Shown in pieces: positions 29,338 through 37,588 of a stretch of DNA of 64,000 nt. The stretch covers positions 1 to 64,000 of the forward strand of contig NZ_BSFI01000006.1 in assembly GCF_027922265.1 (NCBI RefSeq), in the 5' to 3' direction. Position numbers and translations under genes: made by a program. Under the pieces are notes generated by a model, which saw only the letters and a program-made list of their open reading frames with translations, did no database searches and was not told the DNA's origin. How positions within the stretch are numbered: position 1 is the first letter of the stretch; every line of letters begins with the position of its first letter. The stretch comes from Hansschlegelia plantiphila (lineage in GTDB: Bacteria > Pseudomonadota > Alphaproteobacteria > Rhizobiales > Methylopilaceae).

Positions 29338-31227
29338 CTAATTCACGCCGCCGGCCACCTGGGCGATCGCCGCAGCGTCGAAGCGCGTGCCGAGGTCGTT
29401 CCGAAGTTTCTGGACGAAGGCCGAGACCACGTCGTTGCCGAGACCCTGTGCGATCTTGTCGAGCTGACCCGACGTGTCGGGCGCCGAGGGATCGAACGGG
29501 CGGATGTTCTCCGACGTCACGTGGAAGACGAGCCGCGAGCCGGCTTCGTCGGCGGCTGTCGAGCCGAAGCCTTCGACGGGCGCCTTGAACACAGCTGTCG
29601 CCTGCGCCGGCTTGATCGAGGGCGCGCCGCCGCTTCGCGTCGTCTCGGCCTGGTCGATCTCCAGCTTTTGCGCTCCTGCGACCTGCTCGAGCGACTTCCC
29701 GCTTTGCAGATCCTTCAGCATCGCGTCGGCGCGAGCGTCGAGGCGCTTGCGAGCCTCTTCCTCCCTCCAGGCCTGTTCGACCGCGGCACGGGCTTCCTCG
29801 AGCGAGCGGTCGCGGGGGGGCGTAACGCCGCGCACGTCGTACCAGACATAGGCGTCGTCCGCGGCGATGACGTCGGTCTCGGCGCCCACCTCGGTCTCGA
29901 AGGTCTTGGAGAGCAATTGAGTCGGCTGGGGCAGATCGTCGACCGGCGATCCGTCCGGCGCCTTGCCGCTGCGGTCGATGGCGTCGACGATCCTCAGAGG
30001 GACGTTCTGGGACTTCGCGATTTCTTCGAGCGTCGCGCCGCCGAGACGCGCTTCGTCGATCTTGTCGTGGATGGCTTGGACCTGAGACTTCGCGCGGTCC
30101 AGAGCGATCGCCGAGCGTATGTCGTCCCTGACGGCCTCGAACGGCTTGACCTTCTCCTGCTGGACGCCGGTCACACGAAGCAGCGCCACCGCGAAGCTCC
30201 CCTGGACCGGCTCGCTGATCTCATCCTGCTTCAACGCGAAGGCGACGTCGGCGACCTTCTTGTCGAACACCTGCGCCTTGGTGAGGTCTCCGAGATAGGC
30301 GTCCTCGGGCTTTATCTTGCGCCGGATCATGATCTGCTCGAAGGGCGCGCCCTTCTTGATCTCGTCGTAAGCCGCCTTCGCCTCGTCCATCGTAGGGAAT
30401 GTGATCTGCTCGATCGAGCGCTTCTCGAGGTCGGCGTATTTGGGTTTGTTCGCGTCGTAATAGGCCTTGATCTCGCTATCCGGCACGTCTGCGGACGCCG
30501 CAAGGCTGTTCGCGTCGAGCGACAGGAATGCGAGCTTGCGGTATTCGGGCGACCGGAAGCTCGCCTTCCGCTCCTCATAGAACGCCGTGAGATGATCGGG
30601 CGTGGGCGCGGGCACTGCGGAGGGGGCCTCCGGCTTGAGCTCGACATAGGAGATCGAGCGGCTGTCGGCTTCGAAAGCATGAAGCGCCTGCCTCAGGGCG
30701 ATCGGCGTCGCGATGTTCGCAGTCAGCGCGTCGGTCAGCTGCTTGCGGGCGCTGAAGGTGCGCTGGAGCCGGACGTAGTCGTTTTCGGTCAGATTGTTCT
30801 GCCGCAGGATTTCCTGGAACGTCGACCTGTCGAACGTGCCCGTAGGACCGCGGAAAACCTCGTCGGCCTGAACTTCGCGGGCCACCTGCTCGTCGCTGAC
30901 CGAAAGTCCCAGCTTTTCCACGCGCGAGTCGATCGCCGCCTCGTTCACGAGGTTGCCGAGCACGCGCGGCCCTATGCCGGCGAGCCGCGCCTGCTCCGGA
31001 GTGATGACGCGCTTCGCCTGCTGGCTGATGCGCCGCATCTCCATCGAATAGGCGTTGCGGAACTCCTCGACCGTGATCTTGCGGTCGCCGACGACGGCGG
31101 CGTTCTGCCCGCCGCCGCCGATCCGGAAGATGTCGGCGATTCCCCAAACCCCGAAGCTCAGCACGAGCACTCCGAGAAAGACTTTGGCGACCCAGCCGGC
31201 GGCGCCTTTGCGGAGCGTCTGAAGCAT
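29338..31227 (-). CDS. ppiD: PpiD-type periplasmic peptidyl-prolyl isomerase/chaperone
   Basis: Predicted 629-residue inner-membrane-anchored folding factor for proteins leaving the Sec translocon. One N-terminal transmembrane helix (VAKVFLGVLVLSFGVWGIADIF) is followed by a SurA-N-like chaperone region (AAVVGDRKITVEEFRNAY...), and a parvulin-like domain near 265-355 (EQIMIRRKIKPEDAYLGDL, VADVAFALKQDEISEPVQG). The length matches PpiD (about 620), not SurA. The parvulin domain in this group is often inactive and activity cannot be judged here. It is upstream of trpE by eight bases and divergent from tpiA. Confidence 0.9.
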   Translation of the reverse strand: MLQTLRKGAAGWVAKVFLGVLVLSFGVWGIADIFRIGGGGQNAAVVGDRKITVEEFRNAYSMEMRRISQQAKRVITPEQARLAGIGPRVLGNLVNEAAIDSRVEKLGLSVSDEQVAREVQADEVFRGPTGTFDRSTFQEILRQNNLTENDYVRLQRTFSARKQLTDALTANIATPIALRQALHAFEADSRSISYVELKPEAPSAVPAPTPDHLTAFYEERKASFRSPEYRKLAFLSLDANSLAASADVPDSEIKAYYDANKPKYADLEKRSIEQITFPTMDEAKAAYDEIKKGAPFEQIMIRRKIKPEDAYLGDLTKAQVFDKKVADVAFALKQDEISEPVQGSFAVALLRVTGVQQEKVKPFEAVRDDIRSAIALDRAKSQVQAIHDKIDEARLGGATLEEIAKSQNVPLRIVDAIDRSGKAPDGSPVDDLPQPTQLLSKTFETEVGAETDVIAADDAYVWYDVRGVTPPRDRSLEEARAAVEQAWREEEARKRLDARADAMLKDLQSGKSLEQVAGAQKLEIDQAETTRSGGAPSIKPAQATAVFKAPVEGFGSTAADEAGSRLVFHVTSENIRPFDPSAPDTSGQLDKIAQGLGNDVVSAFVQKLRNDLGTRFDAAAIAQVAGGVN

Positions 31228-31412
31228 CAGAGGTGACGTCTTCCTGTTCGAGGGGCGGCGGCGCGCGCGCCGCTTGACGGGGGCGGGACCTTAATCAGCC
31301 GCCGCCAGCCGCCGCAAATCGCAAGAGCGGGAGGAATTTGCAAGCGCGACGACATCTGGTACGTCGCGACCGCCTTCCGCGCATCAATTCACGCCTCTGA
31401 GGAGACCGCCCG

Positions 31413-32180
31413 ATGTCCAGCCCCGAGCGTAAGCCTCTGATCGCCGGCAACTGGAAGATGAATGGTCTTGGGGCTTCCGCGCCGGAGTTCGTGCGGGTGG
31501 TGGGCGCCTATATGGGACCGCTCAGGAACAGCGTCGACCTGATGGTCTTCCCGCCGGCGACGCTTCTGACGAGCTTCGCGACATCGACGCGGGGCGCCGG
31601 CGTTCTGGTCGGGGCGCAGGATTGTCACGCCGAGCCGTTCGGCCCTTACACCGGCGACATCTCAGCGGAAATGATCGCGGACGCCGGCGGCAAAGCGGTC
31701 ATCGTCGGACATTCGGAGCGCCGGGCGTGCCACGGCGAGACCGACGCGCAGGCGCGCGCAAAAGCGGAGGCGGCGCTGCACGCGGGCTTGATCGCGGTGA
31801 TTTGCATCGGCGAGACGGAAGCGGAGCGCAAGGCCGGACAGGCGCTGGAGATCGTCCGGAGCCAGCTCGAAGGATCGCTTCCCGACGCGGCGACCCCGAA
31901 GACCGTGGTGGTCGCCTACGAGCCGGTCTGGGCGATCGGGACCGGTCTCACCCCGACGATCGACGAGGTCGCGGAGATCCACGGCTTCATCAGGGGCGAA
32001 CTGGCGCGGCGCTTCGGCGACGAGAAGGCGGCGGCCTTCCGTATCCTTTACGGCGGCTCGGTGAAGCCCGGGAACGCGGCCGAACTGCTCCACGTCGCCG
32101 ACGTCGATGGCGCCCTTGTAGGCGGCGCCAGCCTCAAGGCCGACGATTTCCTGGCGATCGCAAACGCTGCGGCAGGCTGA
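31413..32180 (+). CDS. tpiA: Triosephosphate isomerase
   Basis: Glycolytic interconversion of dihydroxyacetone phosphate and glyceraldehyde 3-phosphate. The 255-residue product has the substrate Lys15 (GNWKMN), the electrophile His100 (VGHSERR), the catalytic base Glu170 ([11 protein letters not shown], followed by loop 6) and the phosphate loop [13 protein letters not shown] lies just upstream of the ATG. It is divergent from ppiD with a 185-base gap and followed by secG. Confidence 0.97.
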   Translation: MSSPERKPLIAGNWKMNGLGASAPEFVRVVGAYMGPLRNSVDLMVFPPATLLTSFATSTRGAGVLVGAQDCHAEPFGPYTGDISAEMIADAGGKAVIVGHSERRACHGETDAQARAKAEAALHAGLIAVICIGETEAERKAGQALEIVRSQLEGSLPDAATPKTVVVAYEPVWAIGTGLTPTIDEVAEIHGFIRGELARRFGDEKAAAFRILYGGSVKPGNAAELLHVADVDGALVGGASLKADDFLAIANAAAG

Positions 32181-32310
32181 TTCCGCAGGTCGTCTCCCAA
32201 AAAGCGGAGCGCTGGCCGAGCTGTCGGTAGCCGGGCGCGCCGTGCTGGTGTAAACAGCGGCGCCTTGCGCGCCTTGACTGCGCGCGTCTCCTATCGCCGA
32301 TGCGAGCCCT

Positions 32311-32841
32311 ATGCAGACCGTCCTGATCGTTATTCACCTCATGATCGTCCTCGCGCTGGTGGTGGTCGTGCTGCTCCAGCGCTCCGAGGGCGGCGCCCTT
32401 GGCATCGGCGGCGGCAACGGATTCATGGCCGGTCGCGGGCAGGGCAACCCGCTGACGCGTCTCACCGCCTATCTCGCGGGCGGCTTCTTCGTGACCAGCA
32501 TGGCCCTGACGATCGTCGCCGGATATGGCGGCGGCTCGGTGTTCGATCGCCTGCAGCCGACGACCACGACGCCGCAGCCGGCTCCCGGCGGTCCTTCCGC
32601 GCCGCTCGGGAACGGCAAGGGGGGCATTCTTCCGATGCTGCAGCAGCAGAGCGGCCAAGCTGGCGCCGCCGCTGGCGGCGCTCCCCAGCCCGCGGGCGCG
32701 CCTCCGCAGCCGCAGGAGGCTCAGCAGCCGGCGTTCAGCGCCCCCACGGCCGGACAGCAGCCCGAGCCCGCGCCCGCAGAGAAGGCTCCGGAGCCCGCGG
32801 CCCCGACGGCGCCTGAACCGGCGAAGCCGCAGCAGCCCTGA
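32311..32841 (+). CDS. secG: Preprotein translocase subunit SecG with long Pro/Ala/Gln tail
   Basis: Accessory subunit of the SecYEG channel. Two transmembrane helices are visible (QTVLIVIHLMIVLALVVVVL and LAGGFFVTSMALTIVAGYG) with the conserved LLQRSEGGALGIGGG loop between them. At 176 residues it is longer than E. coli SecG (110); everything after about residue 85 is a low-complexity Pro/Ala/Gln-rich tail, common in alphaproteobacteria. A bidirectional terminator follows. Confidence 0.93.
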   Translation: MQTVLIVIHLMIVLALVVVVLLQRSEGGALGIGGGNGFMAGRGQGNPLTRLTAYLAGGFFVTSMALTIVAGYGGGSVFDRLQPTTTTPQPAPGGPSAPLGNGKGGILPMLQQQSGQAGAAAGGAPQPAGAPPQPQEAQQPAFSAPTAGQQPEPAPAEKAPEPAAPTAPEPAKPQQP

Positions 32842-32894
32842 GGCGGAACGGATCGAGCCGAGGCGCTTTTCCAACCCGATCAACGCAGCAACGC

Positions 32895-32923
32895 AAAAGG
32901 CCCGGATCGCTCCGGGCCTTTTT
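32895..32923. terminator. Bidirectional terminator between secG and rne
   Basis: A perfect 12-base stem, AAAAGGCCCGGA (32895-32906) and TCCGGGCCTTTT (32911-32922), with a TCGC loop. Five T residues end the plus-strand hairpin and four T residues end it on the minus strand, so it serves both secG and the convergent rne. Confidence 0.93.
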
Positions 32924-32945
32924 ATTTGTCTGAAGCGGCGAGGGC

Positions 32946-35537
32946 TTATTCGCCTGCGGCCTTGCGGCTCCACCAGCCGGTGCGCCGAGGACGAGCCGGC
33001 GCGTCTGCGGCGGGCTCAGGCTGGACGTACTGCTCAATCGCCTTGGGCGCTTCCGGCTCAGGCTCCGAGGCCAGCGGCGCGGGCGACGTCACGACCTCAG
33101 CCGAAGCGACCGTCGGTCCGTCTTTCGCGATCGAGGCGGAGGACTCCTCTTCCGGAGCCTCCGTCTCCGGCGTCAGCACGGCAGCCTCGACCGCAACGAT
33201 CTGCTCCTCCTGGACTTCAGCGTCGCTCAGGTCGCCGGACGGGACGTTCGCCGCGGGCTCGCCGTCCTCCGCCACCGCGTCGTCCTGCTCGCCGCGCCGA
33301 TTGCGACGACCGCCACGACGACCGCGGCGCCGTCGTTTGCCCGCCTCGTCCTCGGACGAGTCCGTCGCTACCTCCTCGCCCGACTCATCGGGTTCGGCGG
33401 CGGTGACGGCCGGCTTCACTTCGTCGGAGACATCGCTCGCCTTGGCTTCGGCGTCCTCCCCGTCCTCTTCGGTTCCCTCGTCGGCGCCGAGCACGCCGTC
33501 GCGCTCACCGCCGCGACCGCCGCGCCGCCGCCGCCGACGGCGCCGCCGACGTCCGTTTCCGCCCTCGAGAGCGTCATCTTCCTCGGCTGAAGCCGCGGCG
33601 GACCGGGGGGCTTCGACGTGCTCCTCGGCGGCGTCCTCGACCACCACGTCCTCAACCTCGTCGTCGGTCTCGTCCGGGAGGATGCTGTCGACCTGCACCT
33701 GGGTCACAGGCGCACGGGCCTCGCCGCTCGCAGGGTCGGTGCGCTCGACGATCGCGTGCTGTCCGGGCGCGAGATGCTCGTCGGCGGAGAACACGACGAC
33801 GACGCCGAAGCGGCTCTCGATCTCGCGAATGTGCCCGCGCTTCTGGTTGAGCACGTAAAGCGCGACCTCGCTGCGCGTCTTCACGAGGAGGTTCCGCGAG
33901 TTGTCCTTGCGCAGGTGGTCCTCGACGATCCGCAACACATGCAGCGCGACAGACGGCACGGACCGGACCGTGCCAACGCCGCTGCAGAGTGGGCAGACCT
34001 CGCTCGAGCTCTCCAGCACGCCGGTGCGGATGCGCTGACGCGACATCTCCATCAGGCCGAAGTGAGAGATCCTGCCAAGCTGTATCCGGGCGCGGTCGTC
34101 CTTCAGGCAGTCCTTCAGCTTCTTCTCGACCGCCCGGTTGTTCCGGCTCTCCTCCATGTCGATGAAGTCGATGACGATCAGGCCGGCGAGGTCGCGCAGC
34201 CGCAGCTGACGGGCGACCTCCTCGGCCGCCTCCATGTTGGTGCGGAGCGCGGTGTCCTCGATGTTGTGCTCGCGGGTCGAACGGCCGGAGTTCACGTCGA
34301 TCGCGACCAAAGCCTCGGCCTGGTTGATCACCAGGTAGCCGCCGGACTTCATCGTCACGGTGTTCGAGAACATCGCATCGAGCTGAGCCTCGACGCCCAT
34401 CTTCGAGTAGAGCGGCTGGCTGTCACGGTACGGCTGAACGGTCTTCGCGTTGCTCGGCATGAGCATCCGCATGAAGTCCTTCGCCTCGCGATAACCGTCT
34501 TCGCCGGCGACCAGAACTTCGTCGATGTCCTTGTTGTAGAGGTCGCGGATCGAGCGCTTGATCAGCGAGCCTTCCTCATAGACGAGCGCCGGAGCGGTCG
34601 ACTTCAACGTCAGGTCGCGCACGGTCTCCCAGAGACGCATCAGATATTCAAAGTCGCGCTTGATCTCGGGGCGGGTGCGGCTCGCGCCCGCGGTCCTGAG
34701 GATGACGCCCATGCCCTCCGGCACATCGAGGTCGCTGACCAGATCCTTGAGGCGTTTGCGATCCTGCGCGCTGGTGATCTTGCGCGAAATGCCGCCGCCG
34801 CGCGCGGTGTTGGGCATCAGGACCGAATAGCGGCCGGCGAGCGACAGGTAGGTGGTGAGCGCCGCGCCCTTGCTGCCGCGCTCTTCCTTGACGACCTGGA
34901 TCAGCAGGATCTGCCGGCGCTTGATGACTTCCTGGATCTTGTAGGAGCGGATGTTGCGGCGATAGCTGCGCTCCGGCATTTCCTCGAGGGCGTCTCCGGC
35001 GCCGATCGATTCGACCGGATGGTCCTCCTCGTCCGAGTCGCTCTCCTCGACCTTCTCCTCCTGCTCCGAGACGTGCTCGGCGACAGCGGCTTCCGCGTCG
35101 AAGGACGATTCCGGTTCGACCGGCTTGGCGCCGGCTTCGGCCGACACGACGTCCTCGCCGTCGGCGCTGGCGGCCTTCGGACGCGCGCGGCCGCGGCCGC
35201 GGCGGCGCGCGCCGGCCGGCTTCTCCTCGGCTTTGTCCTCTTCGGCCTGAGCTTTCTCGTCCTCGGCGATCAGCGCCTGCCGGTCGGCGACCGGGATCTG
35301 GTAATAGTCCGGATGGATCTCGCTGAAGGCAAGGAAGCCGTGGCGGTTGCCGCCATATTCGACGAACGCCGCCTGGAGCGACGGTTCGACCCGCGTCACC
35401 TTCGCGAGATAGATGTTTCCGCGTAGCTGCTTGCGGTTGGCGCTCTCGAAATCGAACTCCTCGACCCGTGAGCCCCGGACGACGACCACCCTCGTCTCCT
35501 CGGGGTGGGTGGCGTCGATAAGCATCTTATTGGCCAT
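32946..35537 (-). CDS. rne: Ribonuclease E
   Basis: Endoribonuclease that starts mRNA decay and processes rRNA and tRNA; scaffold of the degradosome. The 863-residue product begins MANKMLIDATHPEETRVVV with an S1 domain split by an acidic and Arg-rich insertion (about 86-195), as is known for alphaproteobacteria. The catalytic core has VAIDVNSGRSTREHN and GLIVIDFIDM (metal-binding Asp residues), and the zinc-link CPLCSG holds the dimer. The C-terminal third is disordered, with a run of ten Arg residues (an RNA-binding site) and acidic blocks. The start is preceded by a long untranslated leader. Confidence 0.95.
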   Translation of the reverse strand: MANKMLIDATHPEETRVVVVRGSRVEEFDFESANRKQLRGNIYLAKVTRVEPSLQAAFVEYGGNRHGFLAFSEIHPDYYQIPVADRQALIAEDEKAQAEEDKAEEKPAGARRRGRGRARPKAASADGEDVVSAEAGAKPVEPESSFDAEAAVAEHVSEQEEKVEESDSDEEDHPVESIGAGDALEEMPERSYRRNIRSYKIQEVIKRRQILLIQVVKEERGSKGAALTTYLSLAGRYSVLMPNTARGGGISRKITSAQDRKRLKDLVSDLDVPEGMGVILRTAGASRTRPEIKRDFEYLMRLWETVRDLTLKSTAPALVYEEGSLIKRSIRDLYNKDIDEVLVAGEDGYREAKDFMRMLMPSNAKTVQPYRDSQPLYSKMGVEAQLDAMFSNTVTMKSGGYLVINQAEALVAIDVNSGRSTREHNIEDTALRTNMEAAEEVARQLRLRDLAGLIVIDFIDMEESRNNRAVEKKLKDCLKDDRARIQLGRISHFGLMEMSRQRIRTGVLESSSEVCPLCSGVGTVRSVPSVALHVLRIVEDHLRKDNSRNLLVKTRSEVALYVLNQKRGHIREIESRFGVVVVFSADEHLAPGQHAIVERTDPASGEARAPVTQVQVDSILPDETDDEVEDVVVEDAAEEHVEAPRSAAASAEEDDALEGGNGRRRRRRRRRRGGRGGERDGVLGADEGTEEDGEDAEAKASDVSDEVKPAVTAAEPDESGEEVATDSSEDEAGKRRRRGRRGGRRNRRGEQDDAVAEDGEPAANVPSGDLSDAEVQEEQIVAVEAAVLTPETEAPEEESSASIAKDGPTVASAEVVTSPAPLASEPEPEAPKAIEQYVQPEPAADAPARPRRTGWWSRKAAGE

Positions 35538-35573
35538 TTACGAAACTCTTGGGTACGGCCGGGCAGGCCGCCG

Positions 35574-35711
35574 GTCGTCGAAATCGACGACGCGGGCGGG
35601 GCGCTCAATGCGCGCAAGCGCTCGGCGGTGGTTGAATGGGAAGAACCGAAGCCGTGCAGGCTCTTCGGAAGAGCGGCGCACGTATTCGGCGAACGCCGGC
35701 GAGGCCGGCGG
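35574..35711 (-). promoter_or_regulatory. Hairpin cluster in the rne 5' leader
   Basis: Three perfect stem-loops lie within 140 bases: GTCGTCG/CGACGAC (35574-35580 with 35585-35591, loop of four), GCTCTT/AAGAGC (35661-35666 with 35670-35675, loop of three) and CGCCGGC/GCCGGCG (35695-35701 with 35705-35711, loop of three). The first lies 37 bases upstream of the rne start. They could be recognition elements for RNase E autoregulation. Confidence 0.5.
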
Positions 35712-36013
35712 ATCGAGAGTCCGGACAGAGCGAATGCGGCGTGTTTCGCCGTGCGCATAGTCCGAACCACCTCGCAAATCTGGGACGGGCCGGGACGAAC
35801 CCGAGAGCGTCTAACGTTGCAGCGAACCCGGCGACGGCGTCGCGGGCGCTCACGACGCTGGGCGGTCCGGTCCGACATCGCCCGTCGCGCCGCAGGCCAG
35901 TCCCTGACTTAACGTCTTGGAATGGCTCGCTACGCTCGGAGCGGCGCTTCGAGAGCCGCGAAGGCGGGACAAGTCTGGATCGAGACTCGCTCCGTTTCGC
36001 CGTGAGCGTCGAT

Positions 36014-36042
36014 TTCTAGCGGACGAAGTGCAGCATTGACAA
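36014..36042 (-). promoter_or_regulatory. Candidate rne promoter
   Basis: On the minus strand TTGTCA (36037-36042) is followed after 17 bases by CTAGAA (36014-36019), close to the sigma-70 pattern. Transcription would start near 36007 and give an rne leader of about 470 bases. No experimental support. Confidence 0.4.
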
Positions 36043-36116
36043 GCGTCACGCTTTTTCGTGCGCGGGCGGCAGGCGCCGGCGACGTGAATTTCGGGTTTAG
36101 CGGACGCATAATCCGG

Positions 36117-36164
36117 TTAATCGACAGCGGCGGGTTTAATGACCGTTAACCCTGGGCTTTTAAC
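36117..36164. promoter_or_regulatory. Cluster of TTAA half-sites upstream of the amidase gene (possible CtrA region)
   Basis: TTAA occurs at 36117, 36136, 36146 and 36160 in otherwise GC-rich DNA. The pair at 36136 and 36146 reads TTAA-N6-TTAAC, one base shorter than the CtrA consensus TTAA-N7-TTAAC. It lies 50 to 100 bases before the start of a cell-division-type amidase, a plausible CtrA target, but the spacing is off. Confidence 0.3.
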
Positions 36165-36214
36165 ACCGTAGACGACGCCCGATAATCGCGCCGCCTGGGA
36201 GGCGTCACGACCGA

Positions 36215-37444
36215 ATGATCCGCACGACGCTGTTGGCCCTAGCGTGTCTCGCCACGCTTCTGACCGTCACGCCCGGGCCGGCCGCAGCCGAGGACGCCGA
36301 TCGGCGACCGGTTGCGCTGGACGCCCGGCTTGCGGGCGACGAACAGCGGACGCGGCTGGTGATCGACCTGTCGGCCCCGGCGCAGATCAAGGCGTTCACC
36401 CTCGCCGACCCCTACCGCGTCATCATCGACCTTCCCGAGATCGCCTTCCGCCTGCCGGAAAAAGCGGGGCGCGAGGGCAGGGGATTGATCAGCGCCTATC
36501 GCTTCGGCGTCCTCGCTCCCGGCCGTTCGCGCATCGTGGTCGACGTCAAGCGACCGGTCGCGATCGACAAGGCGTTCGTCCTCGATCCCGTGGAGGGCCA
36601 GCCGGCGCGGCTCGTGCTCGACCTGACCCCGAGCGACCGAAAGACGTTCCTGCAGTCGCTCTCCGCCCGCGAGGGCGACCCCACCGGAACGGCGACCGCC
36701 GCCAAGGCCGCGGCCGTCGAGCCGGAGAAGCGCGACCTTCCGGTGGTGGTGATCGATCCCGGCCATGGCGGCGTCGACCCCGGCGCGGCCGGGCCGAACG
36801 GCGCGAGCGAAAAGGACATCGTGCTCGCCTTCGCCAAGCGCTTGAAAGCCAAGATCGAGGCGAGCGGCGAGCGGCGAGCGGTCCTGACCCGCGACGACGA
36901 CACGTTCATATCGCTGCCCGCTCGCGTGAAGATCGCCCGCGAAAACGCGGCGGCGGTGATGATCTCGATCCACGCCGACACGCTGGCCGATCCGTTCGGG
37001 GTCCGCGGCGCAACGGTCTACACCCTTTCCGAGAAGGCCTCGGACAAGCTGGCCGAGCGCCTCGCGGACAAGGAGAACCGCGCCGACATGATCGCCGGCG
37101 TCGATCTGTCCGACGAGCCGGAGGAGGTCGCGGGCATCCTGTTCGACCTGACGCGGCGCGAGACCAAGACCTTCACCACCGAGTTCTCGAAGGGCCTCGT
37201 GCGCGAGCTGAAGGCCGCGGCGAAGCTCAACAAAAATCCGCTTCGCTCCGCAGGCTTCCGCGTGCTCAAGGCGCCGGACGTGCCGTCGGTGCTGCTCGAG
37301 CTCGGCTATCTCTCGAGCCCCGAAGACGCGAAGCTGATGATGTCGGAGGCCTGGCAGGACCAGGCGACCGGCGCGGTCGCCCAGGCCGTCGACCGCTATT
37401 TCGCGACGCGTATCGCGCAGGGCACACCCGGCCGCGTAAATTAG
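36215..37444 (+). CDS. Periplasmic N-acetylmuramoyl-L-alanine amidase (AmiC-like)
   Basis: Cleaves the bond between MurNAc and the stem peptide, typically to separate daughter cells. The 409-residue product has a signal peptide (MIRTTLLALACLATLLTVTPGPAAA), an AMIN domain (about 30-140) for septal targeting, and an Amidase_3 domain with zinc ligands His184 (DPGHGG), Glu199 and His253 (SIHAD) and catalytic Glu362 (LLELGYLSS). The helix that autoinhibits AmiA/B/C-type enzymes appears between 275 and 325. PBP1A follows 144 bases downstream, the usual alphaproteobacterial pair. Confidence 0.94.
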   Translation: MIRTTLLALACLATLLTVTPGPAAAEDADRRPVALDARLAGDEQRTRLVIDLSAPAQIKAFTLADPYRVIIDLPEIAFRLPEKAGREGRGLISAYRFGVLAPGRSRIVVDVKRPVAIDKAFVLDPVEGQPARLVLDLTPSDRKTFLQSLSAREGDPTGTATAAKAAAVEPEKRDLPVVVIDPGHGGVDPGAAGPNGASEKDIVLAFAKRLKAKIEASGERRAVLTRDDDTFISLPARVKIARENAAAVMISIHADTLADPFGVRGATVYTLSEKASDKLAERLADKENRADMIAGVDLSDEPEEVAGILFDLTRRETKTFTTEFSKGLVRELKAAAKLNKNPLRSAGFRVLKAPDVPSVLLELGYLSSPEDAKLMMSEAWQDQATGAVAQAVDRYFATRIAQGTPGRVN

Positions 37445-37588
37445 ACTCCGGCGGTCCGGTCGCCCCATATTCTCCACAAAGCAGCCTGATCCCGTGGCAT
37501 AGCAAAAGCGCGACTGCGCTTCGGCGGCGGGCGGCCTTTCCGGAAGGCCTCGACGCCATACCGGCGCCGCCAGACCTGCGAGGAACGC

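Larger units (their letters stand above)
35538..36214. other. 677-base intergenic region with rne leader and amidase promoter
   Basis: No convincing protein gene lies here; short open frames on both strands show no family sequence. The rne-proximal half (35538 to about 36010) contains three perfect hairpins and looks like a long rne 5' leader. The other half holds a candidate rne promoter (36014-36042) and a cluster of TTAA half-sites in front of the amidase gene. In E. coli the rne leader is several hundred bases and mediates autoregulation by RNase E; a similar arrangement here is inference. Confidence 0.6.

Noticed and set aside
35505..35912. Possible small plus-strand gene opposite the rne start
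   Set aside because: The translation is Arg/Gly/Ala-rich with no family sequence and overlaps the hairpin-rich rne leader.
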